A DNA stretch of 64,000 nt, taken from the NCBI GenBank assembly GCA_963920765.1, contig OY987242.1:18624002-18688001 (forward strand), in the 5' to 3' direction. The translations under genes and the position numbers were made by a program. This document shows positions 12,733-24,881 of the stretch, in pieces. Every line of letters begins with the position of its first letter. The first letter of the stretch is position 1. The notes beneath the pieces were generated by a model. The model ran no database searches, had not been told where the DNA came from, and saw only the letters and a list, made by a program, of their open reading frames with translations. The stretch comes from Ulota crispa. Lineage: Eukaryota; Streptophyta; Bryopsida; Orthotrichales; Orthotrichaceae.

Positions 12733-12997
12733 CATATATGTTAACTTGAGAAGAACTCCCATTTTGGGATTAAACTAGGTTTAAGGTGATCACCTTAAAC
12801 TAAACTCTAGGTTTCAGCAACGTTTTTTTGGTGCACATGCCCTCACTTGAGAGGAAGGATTTGCAAGGGATGAAATCTCAGTGGCTCAGATCGAATCTGA
12901 TACCTTCAAAGCTAGCATTTAAACAGTTTAAAGAGAAACGCTGGGTTTAAGGTGAAGTACAACTTGGGAATCTGATTTTCCCAATTTAATGAATATG
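12733..12997. mobile_element. Small inverted-repeat element, third copy
   Basis: Same family as 7327-7587. The ends CATATATGTTAACTTGAG and TTCCCAATTTAATGAATATG are imperfect reverse complements, and the internal sequence matches both other copies. Confidence 0.68.
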
Positions 12998-15395
12998 ATG
13001 TTTAGGATGAATAGTGTCTTGAAGAGCCTTGCTAAACACGGTAGAACAAAGTGTCTTGAGAGGATTTTGGGAGGGGCTTCAACACTTTTCATCCACTTTG
13101 ATTGTGTTTGAGTCACTAGTGGAGATGCCCTAAAAAAAAATTTGTTACATTAATGGTATTACTATTTGTTTTTTGATAGGAGAATGAGGTTTTCTCAGAA
13201 ACAAATGAATGCCATTTATTGATGTTGAGAGATTTTTAAATAATTTCCAAATTTTGAAAGTATTTATTATCACTTCTTCTACTAGGAACTTAAAGATTTT
13301 TTTAGTCTATTTCAAGAATTTGTCTCAATAATCTTGCCTTACACATATATCATGTAGAGGAATGTTGATACTGCCTTATAGATATGATATTATTTGGTTT
13401 GAGTTTGAAGAACACACATAAAACATATTTGCAATAAGCACCTTGAGAAGTTGAAGTTTTGTAAAATAGAAATATCATTCAATAATCAAAAACAATATTT
13501 TATAGCAACACCGGCCCCTTTTTTTTTTGGAACCATAGTGCCACTTTCCACCACTAGACTCTCGTCTCTCCGATTTTGTTCCAGTGTGGAGGGGACAACT
13601 AGCACTCTGGTGCCAAAAAAAAGGGCTAATCAGCACTGCAAAAACTTGTTGGAAGGTTGTAATTTCCAGATCTTAATCTTCAATTAATTTTACATTGCAC
13701 AAATAAAATGAACAAAATTTGAATAATCATGTCCTTAACTCCTAAAGGCCCAAGGGGGTAAGGGCAAAACACAGATGTGTTATAAAATGGTACTTTTGTA
13801 ACTTTGATGAAATTTGCTTCAAAAGAGAAAATAAGAATCATAATGTTCAGTGATCATCCATACGGTCAAACACTCAAAAAAAGTTTTGGATTTTTATGTA
13901 ATGAATTTAGAAGCATTTATCATTTAATATTCACCAAATTACAAATTTTACTCATAGATTTCAAATTTTGGTATGATTGGTTAAAAATAGACATTCTCTC
14001 CTAAACTTACAAAATGCAATCTTTTGAAAGGAGAGAACATCATTAGTTTCCCAAAATAGTAAATTTTGCAACACTATTGAAGTATTTGTCTTTGAAAAAT
14101 TCTCCTTGGTGGAGTTTAACTTGGATTGACATGATTCAAGTTAAGTTGGAAATTAGACTTGATTTTTTACTACAAAAAATGATTTTTTGAATTTTTTTTG
14201 GTCTCAGGCAGCTTGAAAAAAACGGGCAACGACCAGAAAATAGTCAATTGGGCTCTCAGGGATTAAGAATTATACAAGTACACAAAAACGAGTGAAACAT
14301 AAATTGGTTGCTTTACAATTCTAAGTTGCTAGTTGTGTACTAAAATGGAGGGTAATTTGTTGTATGTGTTTGAAATCACATTCAAGAGTGAATACCTGAC
14401 AACTCAATATGGTAAACTTAGTCCTGATAGATCAATTGTATTCTTAACCCCTGAGTGCCCAAGTCGTTTTCACCAAAATCAAGGTTTTTGGAGACCGACA
14501 ATTTTGATGCATCATATCTTAGTCAATCAAATGATTCACAAAAAGTGATCATTGAAAGTAGTGGAGCACCTACTTAGAAAATGGTTTGCAAATTTTGGGA
14601 ACAATTTACCACGGGAGATGAGAGATTATAACATTTGATCAAACAACATGTGATGACAAAATCTCATTTTTTGGTACGTAGTTGCTATTTGATGATTTTT
14701 ACAAAATTCTATAAGCCTTGGATTCATCTCAAATTTTGTGAGTAGCAAGATTAGATGTGAACGCACACACTTGTAAATTATTGAAGATTGCACTTCTTTT
14801 TATGTCAAGTTTTAGGGCTTCAAATCGCTATTGTATGGAAAACAATGACCGGCATAGTTGGTGACGGTTGCCATAATAAGGGTCTAGAACATGCTTGAAC
14901 CCTTGCCAACAACTTTCCCGCTATCACAAAGCTTATACAAGGAAGCTTATAAGGGATATTGACCGGTTGCAGCATGTTCAATGTTGCTTGCTACCACTTC
15001 CCATATGGTGTTTCACCCAATCAAATCTCTTGCAACACTTGTACAACATTTGGCTTTCCTTGTCATTACTTCATTAGCATGGACAACTTGAATACCTTCA
15101 TAATTGTAATTTATAGCAAGATCAAAAAGTTAGATCCAATCCCTCAAAACAAGGCTTTGAAATTGAGAGAGGCGATATATGGGGCACCAGGGCATTCAGA
15201 GGTTAAAAACTCAAATCTTCATTCAAATAAAACATTAGACTTCTTGAACAAAAGATGTAGTGGTTGAAAGATGAAACATGAGCAAGTTTTAAATTTGGTA
15301 ATTTGTCAACAAAAGTAAAGACCATAAAGTGATAGTCTCAAATAATTATAATGAAATGTTATCAATGCTAGAATATCAAAATTGGCATTTACATA
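12998..15395. other. Intergenic, no gene seen
   Basis: AT-rich. Fragments of the TTAA-flanked element class are present as isolated ends, for example near 13739, 14251 and 14446 (CTTAACCCCTGAGTGCCC). A Tourist-like terminal motif GTGGAGATGCCC lies near 13119. No coding region is supported. Confidence 0.4.
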
Positions 15396-16328
15396 TTAAA
15401 CCCCTATAGGCCCAAGCCCTTTTTTCTGTGAAAGTTGCTAGAAACTGCCACTTTTGTGGGAATGAGTCAAAAAGTAGGAAAAAAAGTTTCTTTTTAAAAT
15501 CCAAATTTGGAGTCTTGCCCTAGACTATTAGAGGTACTTACAAGAAAAAACCATCTCATTTTAGATGTAGAAGAGTTAGATATTGACATTTGAAGTGACA
15601 AAAAAAAGTTCTTTCCGTGCTGCCCAAATATTTCAGAAGCCTTTGACCCCTCCTATATCAAAAAAATTGCTCTATGCAAAGTTGAGGTTTATTTTTTCAT
15701 GTAGAAGACCAAGTTAGATATGTGTGGGAGATTTTTCAAATGAATGGGAGGTGTACAACATACTTTGTAAAATCTTGCAATGCCGTAAGGTCATGAAATT
15801 TGCACATATACTAGGTAAAATTGGATGATTTATGTAAAATTCAAAAATCTGAATTGCTTTAATCCAAATGGTGAAAATCAAGGAATCTTAGTTTGTTACA
15901 ACTTTGAAAAGTAAACAAAGTGAAAAAACAAATACATAAATGGCTCAAAAAAGTAAAGCACCAAATTTTACAAGGGGTAAAAGGAATGGAGATTTGGGAG
16001 TCCCTCAAGATGTGTACCTTCTACTCCACTCCCCTTAGCCCAAGTGTCCACACCTTGTGCCCACAAGGGCGGACCCTCTTTGGAATCAACACCCACTTAG
16101 AAAGGAGAGGCCTTGCCCAAACCACCCCTTCTTGCATAGTTACAAAAAATTCCTCATAACTTCCTTTATCAAATGTCGGAACGAAGAAAAAAGTAAATAC
16201 CCTTGTTGGTTTTGGAATTCCCCACCTTCAATGAAAGTTTCAAAAAATCACACAAACTAGTTTAGCTATAGGTACATGCCCAAAATCCATTTGTCCACCA
16301 AGGGGACAGTTGGGCCTTTTGGGGATAA
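15396..16328 (-). mobile_element. Non-autonomous element of the TTAA/CCCCTAAAGG family, non-palindromic form
   Basis: About 930 bp. The ends read TTAAACCCCTATAGGCCCAAG on one side and TTGGGCCTTTTGGGGATAA on the other. Its internal sequence is the reverse complement of 25087-26036, sharing long runs such as the one around TTTCATGACCTTACGGCATT on that copy. It has no transposase frame. The terminal TTAA is degraded here but intact in other copies. Confidence 0.75.
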
Positions 16329-17040
16329 GGCATAGCTTGCTTTTCTACAGACAATGATGGTCATAAACTACAAATCCTAAAAATTAAATATTATTGAAAT
16401 TTTTCATAGGACAATTCTTAGAGTTATTTTTTCTATTTTGACATACTCAATTTCTTTTAAAGTGGCACTTGGCCTTTCGTATACATTTGCATGTATAAGT
16501 ATATGTATACCAACATGTGTACCTAATATTTTTAGTTTGGAGTCTTACGTTCTGTACAAATATACAAATCCACATAACTTGTGACTATAGTTTTTTTTTT
16601 ATAGTTTATTAAGTTAGTTCACAATCAAATCTAAAAAATTGCAACTTGCACGGTAGGAGGATTAAAAAAAGAAATTGTCACATAATCCGAGCAAAATGAA
16701 GACCAGACGTCACATTTTAGTTGTTGTTGACAAAAATATGCCTTTCCAACCCTCCATGCGGACTAAACCACCTGCTTAGACTTTCTGAACAATGCACTGT
16801 TGTATAACTTATTTACAATATATTTAGAGGCCAGCATACTGGGCACTGATCAGTCAGGGAGAATCACCATCCAAAGTGAGACAGTGGTAATGGCCTTGTA
16901 ATCGGGTAAGTATAAAAACTGGAGGATTTAAAACCTCAGGGATTTCTTTAATAGGATCTGAATTAACCGGCAAGAGGAGAAAATTTCAGATAATTTTTTA
17001 CCTTCCTAATGAGTGGGTTTTAGTTATATGTATTCCCTTC
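16329..17040. other. Intergenic, no gene seen
   Basis: AT-rich sequence without recognisable gene, RNA or repeat structure. Confidence 0.5.
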
Positions 17041-17380
17041 TAAGGTAGTGTGTTGTAATTGCGTTCATGCTCTAATTGCGTTTGGCTTTAGGAACCAGAG
17101 ACATTTTAGATTAAATATCTATGACTGACATTGATGAGTTCGGTGAGACTAGCTATAAACATTTTAGATTAAATATCTATGACTGACATTGATGAGTTCG
17201 GTGAGACTAGCTAGTCTCACCGAACTCATCAATGTCAGTCATAGATATTTAATCTAAAATGTTTATAGCTAGTCTCACCGAACTCATCAATGTCAGTCAT
17301 AGATATTTAATCTAAAATGTCTCTGGTTCCTAAAGCCAAACGCAATTAGAGCATGAACGCAATTACAACACACTACCTTA
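17041..17380. repeat. Perfect 340-bp palindrome (foldback element with TA-flanked ends)
   Basis: Positions 17041-17210 and 17211-17380 are exact reverse complements over all 170 bases, with no spacer (centre GTGAGACTAG|CTAGTCTCAC). Each arm itself contains a roughly 59-bp direct duplication. The termini TAAGGTAGTGTG are shared with the element at 44882-45274, so a mobile-element origin is likely. TA at both edges could be a 2-bp target duplication, as in Stowaway/mariner MITEs. Identity this complete implies recent formation, gene conversion, or an assembly artefact. Confidence 0.9.
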
Positions 17381-18513
17381 ATAGGACTATCGTTGGTAGG
17401 GTGGTTTAGAGGTCGACAAATATTGAAGGATTGGTGTAGACTTGGATGGGTATAAACGCCTTCATATACTATTAGATGGGCAAGTATGAACTTAAGGAGA
17501 GGTTGAGGCATCGGGTGGTGCTTGCAATTCAAGGTTTAGGGGCTATTGTTTGTGTGCTAAGTTCTTGCTCTTGTTTTTGCTTTGTTTATGCTTCTCCAGA
17601 TGAGATCATCACAGTCTTGATCACAGCCTTGATTAAGATTATGGTTATCTACAAGTAACTTAGTGGACGTAAATGCATAAGATTAACAATATATTGTTTC
17701 AAACTGGGGTTTGTATACGTAAGTCTTGTTAATATGATGTTGCGGAACTCCTTATCAATCTCAACTCAACCTTGAAGATTAGGAAGATCCTTGGGCTTCA
17801 AGTGGTGAAGCGCTATGCCAAGTTCAATTTTTGCGAAGGATGCAACAAAAATACATATTTTATGACTTAAATCATCAAAAGTATGGCATTTAAATATGGC
17901 ATTCGCATATTCTAACTGATGAAAAGACTTAAGGAGGAAACCGGGGGCGTTGGAAAAAAACTGGTCCACTCCTATGAACGGCGGAAAAGAACCAAAATAA
18001 CTTCAAAAACTCTCAGAGCGCTGATACAGGAACTGTTGGGGAGGGTGAGCCGCCCAGAATAACATTTTTTTTTAAATGCTACATACCGGTGTGTTGTTAA
18101 CACAGTATACCGGTATGTTATCTCTAGAGGTGCACATGATAAATGTTCCGATCGTTCTTAAGCCTTGGTAGCAGGACAAGGGTTTATCACCAAAGCATCT
18201 TTATCCCCCTTCATACATTTTCTGTACGCTCGAACACAACCTACCGCAAGAAATCTCTTTTGCAACAGAATCAATAAAGACATTAATTTTCAACGTAGGA
18301 ATGAATACACGTCTCACTCCCCATGGACAGGAAAAGAATAAAAATTCAGAATGCACATCTAGAATACAGGTACACCTCTAAGCAAGTATGATATCTAAAC
18401 TTTAAGATGAAAGGAGATGATCTCAGCAAAAAGGAGTTGCATTTAAATGCACGCAAAATAACAATCGCTTGCACAAGTTGCTTAAATGATTGCAACAGAT
18501 AAAATGGATAAAA
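17381..18513. other. 3' flank of the COA1-like gene, no other gene seen
   Basis: No coding pattern. A small imperfect palindrome built on TACCGGT lies at about 18079-18117. The part nearest 18513 is presumably the 3' UTR of the minus-strand gene that ends there. Confidence 0.4.
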
Positions 18514-20395
18514 TCAGACTTCCTGGTGTCCTTCGGTATTGGGCGTTCCACATGGCCCTCCACCTCCTCGATCTCCTACCTTAGGCCTTCCCCGGATCAG
18601 ACTAAAGCGTCTATGAGCAGGTGGTCTATCAGTAGGCACCAAAGCTTCCAGCACTAAGACTTCCCATCGCCCGCCTGAAGAACCGGGAAAGTATGGCGTC
18701 AACCATTTGTACCTCTCTGCCACATCACGGCCATGTCACACAATCAGAGGCACATCTCATGCTCTATACCTGTTCGGCTACCACATCTAAAAAAAATTAG
18801 AGTATTTTGAAAATAGACCCTCTAGAACCCGACTAAAACAAAGCCTCCAGAACCAACAATTCCTACTTCCTGAGGCAGGTAGCACGGGGTGAAGGTGCAG
18901 AACTGTTTGATTCTGCCACCCAAAAGGTAGCGCATACAAGTAAAGAAAATCATTGAATTACTCTGATTTCTCGCCGAATGCGTCTTGTCCACCTAAACTT
19001 CAGAGGGGGAGAAGCATTTCGCTTATCCTAGAGCTGAATTTAGAGATTAAAGTGCCTTGCATTAAGATAGCAAAAACCGCTCTTCTGACAATGAGCGGGC
19101 ATGAGGAGATTTAGGGTTACGGAAATCATTTCCTCTTGATCATTTTCAGGCTGTGGCAGAGTCAAAAGCTGCTAACACCATATTAGGTAAATTGGGAAAA
19201 ACGAAGGGACCATTTTGTACTCCAGCTTAATCCCACATCAATAAATGTAGGCATAATTATTGCTCAAAAGCTGTAATTATCAAAGATCTTGGAGGCAATC
19301 ACTGAGACTTCACTATTGTACAAGAAAATGCACGCTCGTTTTTTTGTGATATGCTAATATATACACTAATGGCAGAAATAGTGAAAGTCCCAGAATGTAC
19401 TATTTTTCCCAATTTACCTAATATAATGTTAACTGTTCAAAGGCTACCAACCAGAACTCAGAAAGGGGCCTTACCTTCATACCGGACCGCTCGAAGATGC
19501 AGATTTCCCTTCGCCAAGCTTCCCGTTACAGGAAAGCTGCAATTTGCTGAATTGCCCTCACGGTCTACCCCCATAGTGGCCGCATACAGAGGCCCCCGCT
19601 CAATATCATCGCCCAAAACTGTTCTCAACTCCGCATTTGTGTTTGCTGTCTCCAAAGCACTCCTAATCAAACACTTATCAGAATATTCAGAACCAGTAGA
19701 CGTGAAAACAAAACTGCTGCACAGGGCTGCGTCTACACCAAATCTATATCAACTCTCAAAAGAACTCCAATTAAGAGACTAATGACAGAATAGGAGTACA
19801 ATGCACACCTACTCCCAAGGTCGAGAGCTTTCGATCTCAACGTCATGTATGCAACAACAGAAAGAAGACGCACTTGTCATTACCGTGTGCGTGATTCCAC
19901 TTCCTCTGTTTCAGAACTCAAACCCTAACAACGGAGATATTGAAAGAAGGAAAAATTTCATAGATACCCCTGAAGTTTGCCATCTTTTCATAGATACCCT
20001 TGCTTTTTCAGAACTTTCACAAATACCCTTGGACCAAAATTTTCAGGTATTTGTTTTGTTGTACATGTCACTTCCCTTCTTCCTTTGTGGGCATGCATAA
20101 CAAGAAAGAAGTAGTGTGCGCACAAAGGAGGAAGAGAAGTGACATGCACAACAAAACAAACGCCTGAAAATTTTGGTCCAAGGGTATTTGTGATATTTCT
20201 GAAAAAGCAGGGGTATCTATGAAAATATGGCAAACTTCTGGGGTATCCATGAAATTTTCCCTTGAAAGAATGGCATAGAGAAGTCACTCACTGGCTACAT
20301 TGCTGGAAGATAAGATAGTCGTCAAAGATGCTGAATGCTCCAACTCCCGTCACCGCAAGTACTAGCACTGACGTAAATTTTCTTCGAAAACTCAT
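18514..20395 (-). CDS. COA1-like cytochrome c oxidase assembly protein (three exons, 164 aa)
   Basis: Exons in transcript order: 20395-20292, 19662-19475 and 18716-18514, with GT-AG junctions and a stop at 18516-18514. The protein starts MSFRRKFTSVLVLAVTGVGA, a basic N-terminus followed by one membrane-spanning segment (about residues 7-24), then the motif FDDYLIFQQCS. A soluble part follows with the conserved patterns RGPLY, SCSFPV-like (NCSFPVTG) and LHLRAVR, and then WEVLVLEAL. This order matches my recollection of the plant COA1 family, whose yeast member acts early in complex IV assembly at the inner mitochondrial membrane. The start of exon 2 was chosen because it aligns to the family without gaps. 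An in-frame acceptor farther upstream (19716, or 19713) would add about 17-18 residues. The C-terminal tail after about residue 130 is Gly/Pro-rich and not recognised. Introns 1 and 2 each carry a MITE. Confidence 0.72.
19176..19430. mobile_element. MITE in intron 2 of the COA1-like gene
   Basis: Ends TATTAGGTAAATTGGGAAAA (19181) and its mirror TTTTTCCCAATTTACCTAAT (ending near 19421) are perfect inverted repeats of over 20 bp. The element is about 255 bp and has no coding capacity. A degraded relative is suspected at about 285-320. Confidence 0.72.
19949..20261. mobile_element. Foldback MITE with 9-bp target duplication (MULE-like), copy 1, in an intron
   Basis: The two arms of about 150 bp are near-complete reverse complements. 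The inner part includes CTTTTTCAGAA and the centre lies near 20100. It is flanked by an exact 9-bp direct duplication, TTGAAAGAA, at 19940-19948 and 20262-20270. Nine-base duplications are typical of Mutator-like elements. It sits in intron 1 of the COA1-like gene, 30 nt from the end of exon 1. Other copies are at 54274-54585 and 55437-55737. Confidence 0.9.
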
Positions 20396-20405
20396 TGCCC
20401 TCGCT

Positions 20406-20423
20406 TTTTAGGGTTTTAGGGTT
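20406..20423 (-). promoter_or_regulatory. Telo-box motifs just upstream of the COA1-like start codon
   Basis: On the minus strand this reads AACCCTAAAACCCTAA, two copies of the plant telo-box core AACCCTAA, about 12-28 nt before the ATG. Telo-boxes are common near the start of plant housekeeping genes, including those for translation and organelle functions. Activity here is inference. Confidence 0.5.
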
Positions 20424-21173
20424 CTTTGCCCCTCCTGCTCTTCAGCAAGCCCGTTCCCTAACACCATAGAGCGGCACCATCACTCACATTGCTCCTGCAG
20501 TATATTGTACACACGTGATGCCCTACGTTTAAGAATGATAAGACGTCCCAAGCAGCGCCCCGAGCAATCGAATTTCAATATAACCTGTCTCCCAGTGTAG
20601 GAATCACCGAAGGCGAGGTTTTTTACGGGCAATTTGATGCAATTGGTTTGACGAATCCTCGGCAGTGGATGTGCTCAATCACATTGCCAAGCTTTCATTA
20701 CTACCGTATGGTTCAAAAAGAAAAACTCCAAGTGCACCAGCAAGAGTACAATTGGTAGTGGTTCTTCTCCAGGTTGGACCAGATAAGACTTCCAGATCCG
20801 GAGTGACAGGCCCAAACCCTAATTGGAAAGTTAGTAAACTGGAATGGATCACGAACATCCAAGACAACGACGATTGGATGCGAAATCCGAGTTCCAAAAG
20901 GATGCGATCGCTTGCATCAATGCCTAGATCCTAGAGACGCCACCATATCAGGAATCATACGAAAAGCATGATGAGGATTTCGTGATCCAACGCACCTTTT
21001 GCAATTACGCTCCAATTTGAGGGATTCGGTAATGGCGATGACGGAAGCGCAGAATTCGCAAAGCGAGCAGTCTGCTTGCCGGCAACGGCACGGTCTTGGA
21101 TCCCGCGGTTGTGGGTTTCTGTCCTTCATATCGTGTACCTCTGAGGGAGATTCTTCGTCAGTGAAATTAGGGG
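20424..21173. other. Upstream region of the COA1-like gene, no gene assigned
   Basis: Balanced base composition. A cysteine-rich minus-strand open frame (MKDRNPQPRDPRPCRCRQAD..., about 21129-20917) is present but lacks recognisable homology and partner exons. I leave it unassigned. Confidence 0.35.
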
Positions 21174-21376
21174 TAAGGTAGGTATACCCTTTCCCGATCG
21201 TTGAACCTAATGCCGTCACCATTAGGCAAGGTGTTTATTTATGATCTCAAATCTAGGTATGTCATAGATAAGATCAGCTATTTATGGCGCACTTAGATCT
21301 GAGATCTTAAATGCACACCTTGCATACATAGTGACGACATTAGGTTCAGTGATTGGGAATGGGTATACCTACCTTA
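21174..21376. mobile_element. MITE with TAAGGTAGGTATACCC ends
   Basis: Left TAAGGTAGGTATACCC and right GGGTATACCTACCTTA are perfect inverted repeats. Subterminal GAACCTAATGCCGTCAC is mirrored by GTGACGACATTAGGTTC. TA at both edges could be a 2-bp target duplication (mariner/Stowaway style). It is 203 bp with no coding capacity. A second, shorter relative lies at 36050-36141. Confidence 0.8.
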
Positions 21377-21539
21377 CTCACACTTTTGTCATCCTATTCT
21401 CAATTTTTAGAGAATGGGGGCATGGCATCTCTCCTTGATTTGCAAAAACTTCATTGAAGATTGAGAAATTTGCTTTTCATGCAAAATAGAAGAATAGGGT
21501 GAAAATTTTTTTGCATGTAAAGTTTTTCTACGGAAACTT

Positions 21540-21745
21540 GTCTCTTTTTCACCCTTGCTCCCTTTGCTTTCACACTACTTTCACTCTAACTCCTCTTGCT
21601 TTAGCCATTCTTCATTTTTTGTTCTCCACTACCCACAAAAAGAGAGTCACACCTTCTCCATGGAGAACTGCTCCCATAGGCTCCTATTTCCTCTCCACAA
21701 CTTTTCATTCTTCATAGAAGTTTTAGTTGTAGAGAAAGTGTGAAC
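21540..21745 (+). repeat. Dispersed repeat fragment related to 42050-42240
   Basis: It shares with 42050-42240 the ordered patterns GAGTCACACCTT, GGAGAA, CTCCCA and CATTCTTCA.GAAGTTT. The other copy has a TATA-like box (CCTATAAAAGGGAG) just before the shared part. An old LTR or similar promoter-bearing repeat fragment is possible, but nothing proves it. No coding part was found. Confidence 0.4.
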
Positions 21746-24705
21746 TGAGTTTATTAGGATTTATAATTGACATGATTTGTTAGGGTTTGATACATACAAA
21801 TTTCAAAGTAGTGAGAGTGGTGGATATGGAGTAGGATTGCAATTTGCAAGATGATGCCAATTGAATTATGAAGATGTAAACACAAGTGTGCTTGGATAAA
21901 GATGTGGTATATTATTTTACACAAAAAATTCTGGTTCAAAATTGATAAATTGTATTGCAACTAAAATATAAATAAATTCTAAAAAATAATGTTGTTTAGC
22001 AATTTTGAAAATTTTAAGCACAGTAAAAAAATGAGCAAATTTTAAATTTGGATATTTTTGGATATTGAGTAAATCCTTTCTAGAACTGGGATTTATTCAA
22101 TTAGACCTTAAGCTACCTCTGGTGAAAAGTTTGGGTTTCTATCACCTATGTGCAGCAAACCAAATTGCATTCCAATGGTCGGGGTGAATTGACCCCACAT
22201 TGTCCCTTGCCCCTTGCCCGGATGAATGGTGCCTTTGGACTCTGTCTAGTGCACATCCATGATTTTAGATCGAGGTGAAAAATTTTGTAAGCTTTTAGGC
22301 AAGGATAACATTAGTAATTTGTCTCCTATTTTGGCATTGCTTAATAATACGTTCCTTTAGGATTTCAGATTAAATCGGGATTTATAAATCCAAACATGAA
22401 TTCAATTTTTCAAAATTCAATTTCTAATGGTAAATTTTCAAGATCTCAATAATTTTGAAATGTGAAGAAGCATAGCTTTGTCACCGTGGACCCACAACCT
22501 CACAAAGCAATTGACTGAGCTCCCAACCCCATTCATCCAAGCCATGGGCAATGAGGGGGCCATAGCGTACCAAGACACGGCACCCCATATTCAACACATT
22601 ACTAAGGAAGATTTCAATAGTTAGAATGCAATGCATCATTGCAATTCCAAATTAGAACATCCTCAGTCCAGCAAATATATAGGCCTTGCAACACCACTCT
22701 TATGGTGAGTCTTAGATTTTGAACAGGAAACCTAGTCCAATGCATCTATCATGGAACGTGATCTTAAAGGGGACATCAAAACCTTGGCCACACCTTGTAC
22801 CTACAATAGCCCTCAAGAGTCCTTCAAACTGCTTTGTATTTGCTAATCAATGCTCTCCTCCAATCCAACATGCTCACTGCATCAACGTTGAAACTTCCTA
22901 ATCTCTTGCAACTCAAAAGAGACAAAACACCTATTCAAAATGTCGGTTTGAATTGAGTTGCATGGACCAGTGTGTTGCCCACATCCCTAGAGGCCACGCA
23001 ACAAAGGCCAATACATCTCGTTGCCAAGGCCCGATGTCAAGGCTCGATGCCAACTATGAATTGAGCATGTTGTTTGAGCATTATCAACCCACTAAGACAA
23101 GCAATGGGACTCTAACTTCAATTTTGTTGGTGGGAGCCAATAATGTGGGAGAACAAGGTGCTTTTAGAGCTCCAACACAACCACAACAATGCATAATCAA
23201 GAGAGGCCCCGTCAAAACGACCTCCTTGGACAGCAAATTTGCTCATTTTCCAATGCCTTGAGACTTCCATCACAATGTTTGCTTGAATGACACATTACTT
23301 GTATTAGCTCACAACTTCTTTGCAACAACTTGCAAGTGCTTGCAATTGACTTCTTCAATACCTGAATCTGCAACGGGGATTGTGACAAGAGTGGGAGAAT
23401 TTGGTGCAAAATTTAGGGGATAAGGGCGGCGTAGAAGCAACCAATTCCTAAATCCAAACCCGGTCTTTGTGTTAAAGATGCTCTTAGGGCATCTCCACTC
23501 TTCCTCGCCACATCCTCCAAAAGCCTCAAAAATTAGGTCCAGCCACAACATGCCAAACTGGAAATGATGAGCAGCCTTGCCAAATTTTGCTTCACAAATG
23601 GCAAGTTCCATAGCGTTCTTTAAATTTTGGTGAGCACGATTGCCGCCTTTTTTTCCAAAGATTGGATCTCTACCTTCTAAATAGCAGAAAAAACAAGAAT
23701 TTGCTTTTGTTTACTAGCGAACTCCTTGGGCATGTCCTGAGGAGCAGATTTGTCATCTAATTTAGCAAAGGAACTAGATTGAGAAAAGGTTTGATGTGGT
23801 GAGCACATTTTGCGGTAAACTTGCTGGGTCCGCACCCTCCAAAACCAGCCTTGACAAATCTGTAACCGCAAGGGAAATCCTGTTTGGGGTGCTCAATACC
23901 CATTCTCACCGAGACATCCACCAGCAGTTCTTCAGCTGTATTCACTGTTCTAAGATGAGTCATGCTGAATCTCATTCCCATTGGCAAGATGCGTGAGAGG
24001 AATGTGCATGGACAAAAATATACAAGCAAAGACTAAAAGCACAAGAAAGTTTCAAAACCCCACCACCAAGAAGGTCCCACATCATTACTACCACCTTTTG
24101 AGATCATACATGGAACCTTTTCATTAGTTGCTTGAAATGGGGGAATGCGTCATACAAGAGAACTTGTTTCATTGACGCATTCTAAATACGTTTGAGAAAC
24201 TCATTTCAAACCCATGTTGGTGGGCCCACGTCAGGGAAGAAGACAAAAAGATTCTCACTGCTGGAAGACGTTCACCTGTGCAATGGGAATGGGCCTTCAG
24301 TGTGGAGAGGAAGACTAGAGATGTTCATAGGCAAGAAAGAAAGAGCGTCGAGAAACGAGTTCACCACTTCACCTTACCCATGCTCACATCCCAAGAAAGA
24401 GAATTCCATGGTACAGTAGGAGCCGCAAAGCTGGTGTACGAGAAAAACGAATCCTTGAAATTGGATGATTCGAAAAAGGTCCCTCATGACTCATGAGTCA
24501 TGCCACGCAGACCCCCACCGGCCCACCCCCCTACAGTGCCCAGCACTGCGCACGTGTGACTGTAAAATGCTCCCGGAACTCAGGAGAGGATCACACGATG
24601 TCCCACGTTCCAAGTTGCACTTCCTCTGTTCCTTCACCACATCCCACCTTTGTTGCGTTGCAAAAGGCAAATCAAAAAATAAATACGAAAAAGGCTCCTG
24701 AATAT
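21746..24705. other. Intergenic, no gene assigned
   Basis: From 22.4 to 24.7 kb there are many short open frames on both strands but none with a motif I recognise. A Tourist-type end, TTAGGGCATCTCCACTC, lies at about 23487, so at least one PIF/Harbinger-like MITE end is present. No complete partner end was located. Confidence 0.4.
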
Positions 24706-24881
24706 GGGAATTGATATATGCACACCGGGGTTGATATTTGCACACCCTTGGCGTAAGTTTAAGATTTCTACCATCATAAAGCTGAATTTGAGAATTTCAA
24801 ATTCAGATTTGGATTTAGAGGCCATGAGTCTAGAATCATAAAAAAAAATTGCAATTCAACAATACCCAATGAAAAAGTTTA

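Noticed and set aside
20917-21129. Cysteine-rich minus-strand frame (CRCRQADCSLCEFC)
   Set aside because: Short, with no recognised family, no splice partner and a longer version that begins inside a MITE.
22719-24029. Several 60-102-codon frames on both strands
   Set aside because: No consistent frame across neighbouring segments, no splice structure and no recognised motif.
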